Source: Actinomycetota bacterium | GTDB taxonomy: Bacteria > Actinomycetota > Acidimicrobiia > Acidimicrobiales > Ilumatobacteraceae | NCBI GenBank assembly: GCA_016213665.1 | Contig: JACQZX010000170.1 | Location: forward strand, 1-53,576 | DNA length: 53,576 nucleotides | Reading direction: 5' to 3' | In this document: positions 32,978 to 40,661 of the stretch, in pieces | How positions within the stretch are numbered: position 1 is the stretch's first letter | Layout: the number at the start of each line of letters is the position of its first letter | Program-made: the position numbers and the translations under genes | The notes under the pieces: model-generated | Told to the model about the DNA's origin: nothing | Seen by the model: only the letters and a program-made list of their open reading frames with translations | The model's database searches: none

Positions 32978-33979
32978 GTGACGGCATCCTTTCCGGCGTT
33001 TCGGCCCCGACGATTACGCAGCTCGGCGGCCATGCGCGACCTGGTGGCGGAGACCTCGCTCGATGTCGGCCACTTTGTCGCTCCCCTGTTTGTGCGCGAA
33101 GGCATCGAGGAACCGCAAGCGATCGCCGCCCTGCCGGGAATCGTGCAGCACACGCGTTCTTCGTTGCGCGAGGAAGTGAAGGCGCTTGCCGATCTGGGTG
33201 TTGGCGCGGTGATCCTGTTCGGCGTTCCGCTCTCCAAGGATGCCGTTGGTTCGCAGGCATTCCTTCCGGCGGGGATCGTGCAGCAGTCCCTGCGCGACCT
33301 TGTTGCCGACGTCGGCGACGAGATGGTGCTGATGGCCGATCTCTGCGTCGACGAATACACCGACCACGGACACTGCGGGGTTCTCGACGGGCCTGCTGGC
33401 GATCCGCACACGTCGGTCGACAACGACGCCACGCTCGAGGTCTACGGCCGCATCGCGGTTGCCCAGGCCGATGCCGGAGCGCACGTAGTGGCGCCGAGCG
33501 GGATGATGGATGGCCAGGTGGGGGCGATTCGGGCGGCCCTCGACGCCGCAGGCCACAAGCAAGTCGCAATTCTGGCCTACTCGGCGAAGTATGCCAGCGG
33601 GCTCTACGGGCCATTCCGCGACGCCGTCGACTGTGCCATCGTCGGTGGCGGCGATCGCAAGGCCTATCAGCAGGATTGGCGCAACGCCCGTGAGGCGATT
33701 GTCGAGGTGCAGGCCGACATTTCCGAAGGTGCCGACATGGTGATGGTGAAGCCGGCGCTTGCCTACCTCGACATCATCGCCGCCGTGAAGGCGGCGGTGA
33801 ACGTGCCGGTGGCCGCGTATCACGTCAGCGGCGAGTACGCGATGTTGCAGGCGGCCGCCGCCAACGGCTGGATCGACCACGACGCCGTTGCTCTCGAACA
33901 TCTCACGGCGATACGCCGCGCCGGTGCTGATGTGATCCTGAGCTATCTCACCCATTGGTTCGCCGCGCGCACCGCCTGA
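32978..33979 (+). CDS. hemB: porphobilinogen synthase (ALA dehydratase)
   Basis: GTG 32978 gives 333 residues and starts just before the family hallmark FPAFRPRRLR; TTG 32972 is the other option. The active-site lysines lie in AYSAKYASGLYGPFRDA and MVMVKPALAYLDI, both needed for Schiff-base chemistry. The metal loop reads DLCVDEYTDHGHCGVL, with two of the three cysteines of the zinc form and an aspartate in the middle position. This points to a mixed or magnesium-type enzyme. It condenses two ALA into porphobilinogen. It sits 3.8 kb after hemD, separated by two extracytoplasmic protein genes. Confidence 0.95.
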   Translation: MTASFPAFRPRRLRSSAAMRDLVAETSLDVGHFVAPLFVREGIEEPQAIAALPGIVQHTRSSLREEVKALADLGVGAVILFGVPLSKDAVGSQAFLPAGIVQQSLRDLVADVGDEMVLMADLCVDEYTDHGHCGVLDGPAGDPHTSVDNDATLEVYGRIAVAQADAGAHVVAPSGMMDGQVGAIRAALDAAGHKQVAILAYSAKYASGLYGPFRDAVDCAIVGGGDRKAYQQDWRNAREAIVEVQADISEGADMVMVKPALAYLDIIAAVKAAVNVPVAAYHVSGEYAMLQAAAANGWIDHDAVALEHLTAIRRAGADVILSYLTHWFAARTA

Positions 33980-34086
33980 CCGGTGGCCGCGGCCGTCGTG
34001 TTGGCCCAGGTTTCTGGGGCCAATCTGTTGCGGGTTCCGGAACAGATCAGCCCCGGATGACGATTTGGGACGATCCAGCCCCAGAT

Positions 34087-34506
34087 TCAGCCCCCAGTGG
34101 TGGTCTTACTCAGGATGCGACGAATCGTGCTGTCGTCGGGGTGCCCCCACCCGAGGCAGAACGGATGGCCCGCGGGATCGGCGTAGACCTGGTGTCCTTC
34201 GGCGGCGGCGAGGTCATTGGCAGCCTGCAACAGGCGCGCGCCGAGTGCGATCGCCTTCGCGTGCGCTTCGGCGGGGTCATCAATGTGTAGGTCGAGATGG
34301 ATCTGCTGCGCGTTGCCGTCTGGCCAAACGGGCGGGACGTGGTTCGGCGCCAGTTGCACCCCGATGACCCACCGATCGTCGGCGTCGAAGACACAATGAA
34401 ACCTGTCGTCGGCGAGCACTCGGCCACCGAGCATCGCTGCCCAAAACGCACTCTCAGGTGCCAGGTCACCGGCGTCGAACACGACGACCTTGCGCATGAT
34501 CCTCAT
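34087..34506 (-). CDS. VOC/glyoxalase-like protein
   Basis: About 139 residues from ATG 34506 (ATG 34497, preceded by AGG, is an alternative). A paired beta-alpha-beta-beta-beta pattern of the vicinal-oxygen-chelate superfamily is visible: VVFDAGDLAPESAFWAAMLGGRV in the first half, and QIHLDLHIDDPAEAHAKAIALGARLL and VYADPAGHPFCLGWG in the second. The HLDLHI and DPAGHPFC segments fit metal-binding positions of the family. Substrate is unknown. Confidence 0.85.
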   Translation of the reverse strand: MRIMRKVVVFDAGDLAPESAFWAAMLGGRVLADDRFHCVFDADDRWVIGVQLAPNHVPPVWPDGNAQQIHLDLHIDDPAEAHAKAIALGARLLQAANDLAAAEGHQVYADPAGHPFCLGWGHPDDSTIRRILSKTTTGG

Positions 34507-34607
34507 GGCGACATGCTCACAGGTCCAGACTCTGCGCGCAATCAAAGGAACCGTCGGCACTACATCAGCCCCTTCCCTACGCTGCGCGACCGGTTTACGA
34601 TCGCGTG

Positions 34608-35405
34608 ATGACTTTCTACCGGCAGACCCAAGCTAAGGAAGTTCGTTCGGCAGTCTCCACGAAAGCACGGGGTAGGAGCTGGTCGCGACGCACCGTCCTC
34701 ACCTTCAGCGTGCTGATAGTGGCAGGCACCATCGTCGGTTGCGGTGCGAGCGACAACGCGGAACCGGCGGCCACTGATCCGCCGGCTGCAACCGGGAACG
34801 TGACCACAACGGAGGCGCCGTCGACAACCACTACCGCTGCTCCCGCCACCACTGCCGCCGCGACAACGCCCCCGACAACGGTGCCCGGGTTCTCCGACGG
34901 TGTCTTTCTGGTGGGTGTCGACGTCGCCGCCGGCATTTATGAATCCGACGTTCCCAGCGACGACAGCAGAACTTGTTATTGGGAACGGCTCAACGACGCC
35001 ACCGGGGTTGAGGTCGGAGTTGCCACCCCATTCGAGGATGCAAACATCATCGGCGGCAACGCGTTCAGTGGCGAGCACCTCATCGTCGAGATCGTCGCCA
35101 CCGACGTGGCGTTCAACTCCTACGCCTGTGGTGTCTTTACGCCGCTGGTCGCCCTGGCACAGCCGGCGACCGAATTCGGGCCAGGAGATTGGCTCGTCGG
35201 CAGCCAAATAGCTCCCGGCCACTACGAGGCCACCGGTGATCCGGCCAGTTCGGCTTGCTACTGGAGACGATTGAGTGCGGTTACGGGGTTCTCGTTCGAT
35301 GTCATTGCCTATTCTCCTTTTGAAGGTGCAGCAATTGCGGATATCGAGGCCACGGACTTCGCGTTCAGCTCCAATGGTTGCGGCGACTGGACGCTCGTGC
35401 CGTAA
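34608..35405 (+). CDS. lipoprotein with Thr-rich linker and duplicated Cys/Trp module
   Basis: A 265-residue protein. A basic N-terminus and hydrophobic stretch end in TIVGCGAS, a lipobox-like site with the cysteine near residue 45. A Thr/Ala/Pro linker (TTTEAPSTTTTAAPATT) follows. Two similar modules then occur: GVFLVGVDVAAGIYES...CYWERL...CGVF and GDWLVGSQIAPGHYEA...CYWRRL...CGDW. Each has a VG-x-D/Q-x-A-x-G-x-YE start, a CYW-x-RL core and a closing cysteine, so each is probably held by one disulfide. Function is unknown. GTG 34605 is an alternative start. Confidence 0.8.
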   Translation: MTFYRQTQAKEVRSAVSTKARGRSWSRRTVLTFSVLIVAGTIVGCGASDNAEPAATDPPAATGNVTTTEAPSTTTTAAPATTAAATTPPTTVPGFSDGVFLVGVDVAAGIYESDVPSDDSRTCYWERLNDATGVEVGVATPFEDANIIGGNAFSGEHLIVEIVATDVAFNSYACGVFTPLVALAQPATEFGPGDWLVGSQIAPGHYEATGDPASSACYWRRLSAVTGFSFDVIAYSPFEGAAIADIEATDFAFSSNGCGDWTLVP

Positions 35406-35483
35406 TCCTCGCTGAGCCTCGTCGACGGTGGCGACGGCGACGGCGACGGCTCTCACACTGGCACCTCACCTACGCTCGTATGC

Positions 35484-36155
35484 GTGCGGCAAATCTTCAC
35501 CTGGCGCTTCTTGCTGACCCTGGTCGCGTTGGCGGGTTTGGTTGGGGTGGCGAGGTTGGTCGTTGTTCAGACTGGCGACGACGGTGACGCCGCCGAGGTG
35601 GGGAGTGAACCGTCGGGTCGTCGCGTCGATTTCGTCTCGTGGGTCGAGAGCATCCAGTTGCCTGCCGACTTCGCGATTGTTTCCGGGCGTACGACGACTG
35701 ATCTCTATCTCGTAATCGATGCCACGCGCACCATGCTGGTGAAGGCTGGGACTCCTGGGGAAGTCGATTGTCCGCGTATCGCCGAACCGGCACAGTGTGT
35801 TGTGGCCGCCGACTTGTTGGGCGACGGGGTCCTTTGGTTCTCCGTCATTCCCGGGTCACCCGGTGCGACCGTTCAATTGCCGGCGGTGGTGGAGATCATC
35901 GGCGGCGGTTGGGTGCGCTTGGCCAATGACTGGATCGTGCAACATGCACCCAAGGTCGAGCGCTCGTGTTCCGACGAAACCTCGTCGTTGACCGACTTCA
36001 TCAAGAGCTTCGGCGACGAGGCAACGGCTTCGTACAACGTTGAACAACAACGCGTCGTCAAGGTCACTTGCCCGCGTGCATCGTCAACGTCGACGTCGAC
36101 CACCTCGACAAACCCGGACACCTCGCCGGTCACCACCACCACAGTCGCCGGCTGA
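35484..36155 (+). CDS. exported or anchored protein of unknown family with Thr-rich tail
   Basis: A 223-residue protein from GTG 35484. One N-terminal hydrophobic segment (FLLTLVALAGLVGVARLVVV) serves as anchor or signal. The soluble part has cysteines in EVDCPRIAEPAQCVV and in RSCSDETS, and a C-terminal Ser/Thr tail (STSTSTTSTNPDTSPVTTTT). No family was recognised. It follows the lipoprotein gene on the same strand and may be cotranscribed with it. Confidence 0.6.
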   Translation: MRQIFTWRFLLTLVALAGLVGVARLVVVQTGDDGDAAEVGSEPSGRRVDFVSWVESIQLPADFAIVSGRTTTDLYLVIDATRTMLVKAGTPGEVDCPRIAEPAQCVVAADLLGDGVLWFSVIPGSPGATVQLPAVVEIIGGGWVRLANDWIVQHAPKVERSCSDETSSLTDFIKSFGDEATASYNVEQQRVVKVTCPRASSTSTSTTSTNPDTSPVTTTTVAG

Positions 36156-36159
36156 CGAC

Positions 36160-37119
36160 TCAGCGAGATCGGTGGCGGGCGACCTCGTAGGTGGCCAACG
36201 CCGCTGCCGCGCTGACGTTCAGCGAACTCAGGCGCCCGCGCATCGGGATACTCACGATCAGGTCGCAGCGTTCGCGCACCAGGCGTGAGAGGCCGGCGCC
36301 TTCAGCCCCCAGTACCAGGCAGATTGCGTCGGCGGCGAGATCGCCGAGATCGAACAGGCTGCGCTCGGCGTCGTCGTCGAGCCCAACCACCCAGATGCCG
36401 GCTTCCTTGATGCGCGCGAGAGCGGCTGGCAGTCCACCGACCACCGCCATCGGTACGTGCTCCACCGCTCCCGCCGCCGACTTGGCAACGGTGGGCGTTA
36501 CGTGCACTGCCCGATGACGGGGGAGTACGACTCCGTGCACACCGGCACCATCGCAGCAGCGCAGGAGGGCGCCGAGGTTGCCCGGGTCGGTCACGCCATC
36601 GACCGCCACCAGGAACGGTGTGGCCTTCGGTGTGCGACGGATCAGCGTTGCAAGTTCCGCCTCCTGCAACGGCTCGGCGAACGCAATCACCCCCTGTGGC
36701 GCCTCGCTGCGGGCCTGCTGATCGAGTCGCTTGCGAGCGACCTCGTTGACGGTGATGCGCATGGTGCGCGCAATCTCGACGATGTCGCCGACCACATCGT
36801 TGGGATCTTTCTCGACAGCCACCCATATCTCGCGAACTCGGCGCTTGCCGGCGATGAGGAGTTCGCGTACGGCCTGGCGTCCTTCCACTTGCTCGCCACC
36901 GAGTGGTTTGTCGACTGGCTTCGCGCGCGTGTCGCCGACACCTTTATCGCCCACACCTTTGACGCCTAGTCTGCGCTCGTCGCGTATTCGCCCGGTGCGC
37001 CCAGCACCGCGGGAAGCGAACTGACGGCTACCGGTGGCCGGCGGCTTGCTGCGCGCCTTGCCGGTTCCAGATGTGCGTGCGCCGCGTGGCCCACCCTGGG
37101 CTGGCTTGCGTGGTTTCAT
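36160..37119 (-). CDS. rlmB: 23S rRNA 2'-O-methyltransferase, RlmB-like
   Basis: About 319 residues from ATG 37119. The first 75 residues are basic and disordered (MKPRKPAQGGPRGARTSG...), with a GVGDKGVGD tandem duplication. The enzyme proper starts at LGGEQVEGRQAVRELLIAGK, the typical RlmB beginning. SPOUT motifs are VAVDGVTDPGNLGALLRCCDGAG, ICLVLGAEGAGLSRLV and VSIPMRGRLSSLNVSAAAA. It should methylate G2251-type positions of 23S rRNA. Its start overlaps the ispDF stop as ATGA. The cysS gene often found between ispF and rlmB in actinobacteria is absent. Confidence 0.92.
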   Translation of the reverse strand: MKPRKPAQGGPRGARTSGTGKARSKPPATGSRQFASRGAGRTGRIRDERRLGVKGVGDKGVGDTRAKPVDKPLGGEQVEGRQAVRELLIAGKRRVREIWVAVEKDPNDVVGDIVEIARTMRITVNEVARKRLDQQARSEAPQGVIAFAEPLQEAELATLIRRTPKATPFLVAVDGVTDPGNLGALLRCCDGAGVHGVVLPRHRAVHVTPTVAKSAAGAVEHVPMAVVGGLPAALARIKEAGIWVVGLDDDAERSLFDLGDLAADAICLVLGAEGAGLSRLVRERCDLIVSIPMRGRLSSLNVSAAAALATYEVARHRSR

Positions 37120-38252
37120 TGCTGCACCATTCCTGTTCGCGCGATCACGGCCGTCGCCCACACTGCGATGCCCTCTGCTCGTCCGAGAGCACCCAAACCC
37201 TCGGCGCGGCGACCCTTGACGGTGACTGTCGCACCGGCGGCCTCGCTGAGCCGCTGCTGCATCTCTGCGCGCCGCGGCGCCAGTTTCGGTGTTTCGCAGA
37301 CTACCGAGCAATCGACGTTGCCGATCGTGAACCCAGCGGCGCGCACCAGCGCGGCCGCCTGCCGCAGCAGCTCCACGGAATCGGCACCGTTCCACCTCGG
37401 GTCGGTGTCGGGAAAGTGTTCACCAATGTCACCGAGCCCAGCGGCACCCAGCAAGCCATCGATTACAGCGTGTGCGATCGCGTCGGCATCACTATGGCCG
37501 TGCAGGCCGCGGCAACCTTCGAACACGACGCCGCCGAGCACCAACGGGCGGGTGGCGTCGTCACTGAAACGATGGATGTCGAAACCCTGCCCAACTCGCA
37601 CTGCCATCACGTCACCCACTACTTCGCTGTCTGGAGACTGCCGGGCGAGATGTTGCCGCGCCCAACGCAGGTCGTCGGGGTCGGTGATCTTACGGTTGTA
37701 TTCTTCGCCGGCGACTACGACCACCCGTCCACCAGCGGCCTCCACGAGGGCCGCGTCGTCGGTCGCGTCGGCTGCGCTCGAGTGAGCGCGGCGCAGTGCC
37801 TGCGAGCGAAACGCTTGCGGGGTCTGCACGGCACGCAGTGCCGCGCGCTGCGGTGTGGTGATGACGGCTCCGTTGCCGTCGACCTGTTTGATGGTGTCGG
37901 CCACCTGAGTTCCCGGCACCGCCGCGTCGGCTCCCTCAGCGACCGCCGCGATCACTCGGTCGAACAGTTGCGGCGAGGCGAACGGACGCGCGCCGTCGTG
38001 GACGCAGATGATCGTCGCGTCCGATGGAATCTGAGCCAGACCGGCTCGTACGCTCTCGCTGCGCGTAACCCCGCCTGCTGTTGCCCGCTCGCGGATTGCG
38101 TCGGCCGCAGGCACGACCACCACGACGCCGTCGCTGGTGGCACGTGCCGTTTCGACGCACCAGTCGAGCACTCGCTGAGCGCCGAGGCTTTCGAATTGTT
38201 TCGGTCCGCCGAATCGCGTGCCGCTACCGCCGGCGACCACGATCGTCCACAC
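37116..38252 (-). CDS. ispDF: bifunctional IspD-IspF enzyme of the MEP pathway
   Basis: About 378 residues if started at GTG 38252, which has GAAGGAG a few bases upstream and gives MWTIVVAGGSGTRFGGPKQF, the exact IspD start. GTG 38285 is an alternative. The N-terminal cytidylyltransferase contains ICVHDGARPFASPQLF and VQTPQAF. The C-terminal MECDP synthase contains RVGQGFDIHRF and HGHSDADAIAHAVIDGLLGA with metal-binding Asp/His residues, and DIGEHFPDTDPRW. Fused IspDF supplies isoprenoid precursors. It is divergent from a Crp-type regulator. Confidence 0.92.
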   Translation of the reverse strand: MWTIVVAGGSGTRFGGPKQFESLGAQRVLDWCVETARATSDGVVVVVPAADAIRERATAGGVTRSESVRAGLAQIPSDATIICVHDGARPFASPQLFDRVIAAVAEGADAAVPGTQVADTIKQVDGNGAVITTPQRAALRAVQTPQAFRSQALRRAHSSAADATDDAALVEAAGGRVVVVAGEEYNRKITDPDDLRWARQHLARQSPDSEVVGDVMAVRVGQGFDIHRFSDDATRPLVLGGVVFEGCRGLHGHSDADAIAHAVIDGLLGAAGLGDIGEHFPDTDPRWNGADSVELLRQAAALVRAAGFTIGNVDCSVVCETPKLAPRRAEMQQRLSEAAGATVTVKGRRAEGLGALGRAEGIAVWATAVIARTGMVQQ

Positions 38253-38315
38253 GAGCTCCTTCGAGGCGGGCTGCGGTGACGACACCCTGTCGAGGGTAGT
38301 ACCGTTCCGGCGACC

Positions 38316-38978
38316 ATGGCCCACGAAGAACTGCTCGCTCGCACCGATTTCTTTGCCGGTGCCCCACCGACTGTGTTGCGTGAACTGGCCGCTGTCGGAG
38401 CCGAACTGCACCTCATCCGCGGCGACGTCTTGTTCCGCGAGCGAGATGTGGCCGACTCGTTATATCTCGTTGTCAGCGGGCGACTCGCAATCGTGATCGC
38501 CAATCCAATCGATCATCGTGAGACGGTCGTGGCCCTGATGGACAGCGGCGATCTGTTCGGCGAGATGGCGCTGCTCGACGAGGGCCCTCGCTCGGCCACC
38601 GCCAGAGCGCTCGAGCCCTCAACCGTGTTCGCGATCCCATTCGATCCGGTTATTCGAGCCTTCCGCAGTGACCCGACGCTGCTGTGGGGCGTCACTCGTC
38701 TGCTGGCCCAGCGTCTGCGAGTAATGGACGAAGCACTTGCCGACAGTGTGTTTCTCGATGTCACCGGCCGCACCGCCAAGCGACTTCTCGAACTCTCCGA
38801 AGGTGCCGACGAATTCGTGTTGCCGATCACCCAGGAAGAACTCGCTGGGATGGTCGGCGCCTCGCGTGAGCGGGTCAACAAGTCGATCGCCAGCTTCATC
38901 CGGCTCGGCTGGATCGATCAACAGGATCGGCGCTACGTGATCCAGCGTCGTGACGCGCTGGAACTTCGCGCGCGCTAG
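38316..38978 (+). CDS. Crp/Fnr-family cyclic-nucleotide-responsive regulator
   Basis: A 220-residue protein. The cNMP-binding domain has GDVLFRERDVADSLYLVVSGR and the phosphate-binding cassette FGEMALLDEGPRSATARAL, with the GE-x-A-L-L and R-S-A residues that contact cyclic nucleotide. The HTH_Crp domain has LPITQEELAGMVGASRERVNKSIASF. It therefore looks able to bind cAMP or cGMP. Targets are unknown. It is divergent from ispDF. Confidence 0.92.
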   Translation: MAHEELLARTDFFAGAPPTVLRELAAVGAELHLIRGDVLFRERDVADSLYLVVSGRLAIVIANPIDHRETVVALMDSGDLFGEMALLDEGPRSATARALEPSTVFAIPFDPVIRAFRSDPTLLWGVTRLLAQRLRVMDEALADSVFLDVTGRTAKRLLELSEGADEFVLPITQEELAGMVGASRERVNKSIASFIRLGWIDQQDRRYVIQRRDALELRAR

Positions 38979-38982
38979 CTAT

Positions 38983-39744
38983 TCAGGCGTCGCGGCGGTC
39001 GACGGCGATGGCTCCCGCGATCGTCAGCGCGGCAGCTACGCCGCCGAAATAGAGGCCTGAGACGACGCGGCTCGGTCCATCGAAGAAGTCGGTGCCGACG
39101 AACACGAGGCGGATGCCGGCCTGAAACGGCATCCATTGCACGACGTTGTGCCACCCACTGATCAGGCCGATCAATGCCCCGATCAAGCCCTCGGCGATCA
39201 GTGGCCAGACGATCAAGATGGAAATCGCCGCTGGTGTGCTGCGTGTCAGCAGGCCGAGCCCGTAGCCGGCGAGTGCCATCAGTCCGGCCAGCACGACGGT
39301 GCCGGTCAACGCCGGTAGTGCTGTCGGAACGTCGGAGAAGTCGATGGTCGCCCCTTGACCCTCGGCCAGCAGTCGACCGATACCGATGCCTGTCAGGTCG
39401 GCCAAGACCAGCAGCACCGTGGAAGCGGTCACGACAACGATGGCCTTGGCAGCGACGACCCGCGTTCGTCTTGGCACCGCCGCGAACGTCGGGCGAATCG
39501 TGCCGAAGCCGAACTCGCCGGTGATTGAGGCCGCAGCGATGACCCCACACAGCAGCGCCGCCACCACCGCCGTGCCTGTCAGCACCTCCACAAGCGTGCG
39601 GGCCGTGAAGCCCTCGTCGTCGCCGCTGAAGAAGGCGGTGAGCAGGGTGATCACAACCGGGAACGCGAACGCGATGATGCCGAGTATCCAGTTCATCCGC
39701 ACCGTGCGCAACTTGATCCACTCCGATCGCAACACGTTGATCAT
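38983..39744 (-). CDS. ABC-2 type exporter permease
   Basis: A 253-residue protein with about six hydrophobic segments. It begins MINVLRSEWIKLRTVRMNW, a common start of ABC-2 permeases, and contains ITGEFGFGTIRPTFAAVPRR, the conserved cytosolic EF loop of ABC-2 permeases. Together with the ATPase it should export an unknown substrate. It overlaps the ATPase stop as ATGA. It is last in a three-gene operon that starts with the lipoprotein at 41866. Confidence 0.88.
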   Translation of the reverse strand: MINVLRSEWIKLRTVRMNWILGIIAFAFPVVITLLTAFFSGDDEGFTARTLVEVLTGTAVVAALLCGVIAAASITGEFGFGTIRPTFAAVPRRTRVVAAKAIVVVTASTVLLVLADLTGIGIGRLLAEGQGATIDFSDVPTALPALTGTVVLAGLMALAGYGLGLLTRSTPAAISILIVWPLIAEGLIGALIGLISGWHNVVQWMPFQAGIRLVFVGTDFFDGPSRVVSGLYFGGVAAALTIAGAIAVDRRDA

Positions 39745-40661
39745 TGTGCGACCTCTGTTGCTCGCGAGCGGAACTCCTGTGCTGCCGCGGTTACCTTCAA
39801 GAACGCGTCCTCCAACGATCCGGTCTGGGGTGACAACTCATGCAGCACGACGCCGTGCTGCGCGGCCATCTCGCCGACGGCGCGGCACTCGAGGCCACGC
39901 ACGTCGAGCGTCGCCTCGTCGACGGCTGTCACCTGGCCGCCGCCAGCCGTCAAGGTGGTCGCCAGCGCACCGAGGGCGGGACTCTTCACCCGCACCCAAC
40001 GGTCGGCGTGGCGATCGATGAACTCGTTGACGGTGCCCTGCTCGATCAAGCGACCGTTGCCGATCACCACCAGGTCACTCGCCATCAGCGCGATCTCCGA
40101 CAGTTGATGGCTGCTCACCAACACCGTCCGACCCTGAGCGGCCAGGTGCGTGAGCACGTCGCGAATCCAGCGAATGCCCTCCGGGTCGAGCCCGTTGGCT
40201 GGCTCGTCGAGAATGATCGTGTGCGGGTCGCCCAGCATCACTCCCGCGAGTCCGAGTCGTTGGCGCATGCCCAGCGAATACGTGCGCAGGCGAGCGCCGG
40301 CGACCGCGGTGAGACCGACGAGGTCGAGCACCTCATCGATACGGGAGCGAGCGATGCCGTTGCTCGCGGCCAGCCAACGCAGATGGTTTCGCCCGCTGCG
40401 CCCGGGGTGCACATAGCCGGCGTCGAGCAGCGCGCCGACCTCATGCAACGGCGAGTGCAGGTCGCGAAAGCGGCGGTTGTCGAACAGTGTGCGGCCGCGC
40501 TCAGCCCGATCAAGGTCGAGCATGCAGCGCATGGTGGTGCTCTTACCCGAGCCGTTCGGCCCCAGAAAGCCGGTGACGACGCCCGGCCGCACCTCGAAGC
40601 TGAGCTGATCTACTGCAATCTTCCTACCGAAGCTCTTGGTGAGATCGGCGACGTTGATCAC
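39741..40661 (-). CDS. ABC exporter ATP-binding protein
   Basis: A 306-residue ATPase. Walker A is GFLGPNGSGKSTTMRCML, the signature LRTYSLGMRQRLGLAGVML and Walker B HTIILDEPANGLDPEGI. A C-terminal extension (from about residue 215) matches the regulatory domain of ABC-2-type exporter ATPases. It drives the adjacent permease. Both ends overlap neighbours by 4 bp, so all three genes are likely cotranslated. Confidence 0.93.
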   Translation of the reverse strand: MINVADLTKSFGRKIAVDQLSFEVRPGVVTGFLGPNGSGKSTTMRCMLDLDRAERGRTLFDNRRFRDLHSPLHEVGALLDAGYVHPGRSGRNHLRWLAASNGIARSRIDEVLDLVGLTAVAGARLRTYSLGMRQRLGLAGVMLGDPHTIILDEPANGLDPEGIRWIRDVLTHLAAQGRTVLVSSHQLSEIALMASDLVVIGNGRLIEQGTVNEFIDRHADRWVRVKSPALGALATTLTAGGGQVTAVDEATLDVRGLECRAVGEMAAQHGVVLHELSPQTGSLEDAFLKVTAAAQEFRSRATEVAQ

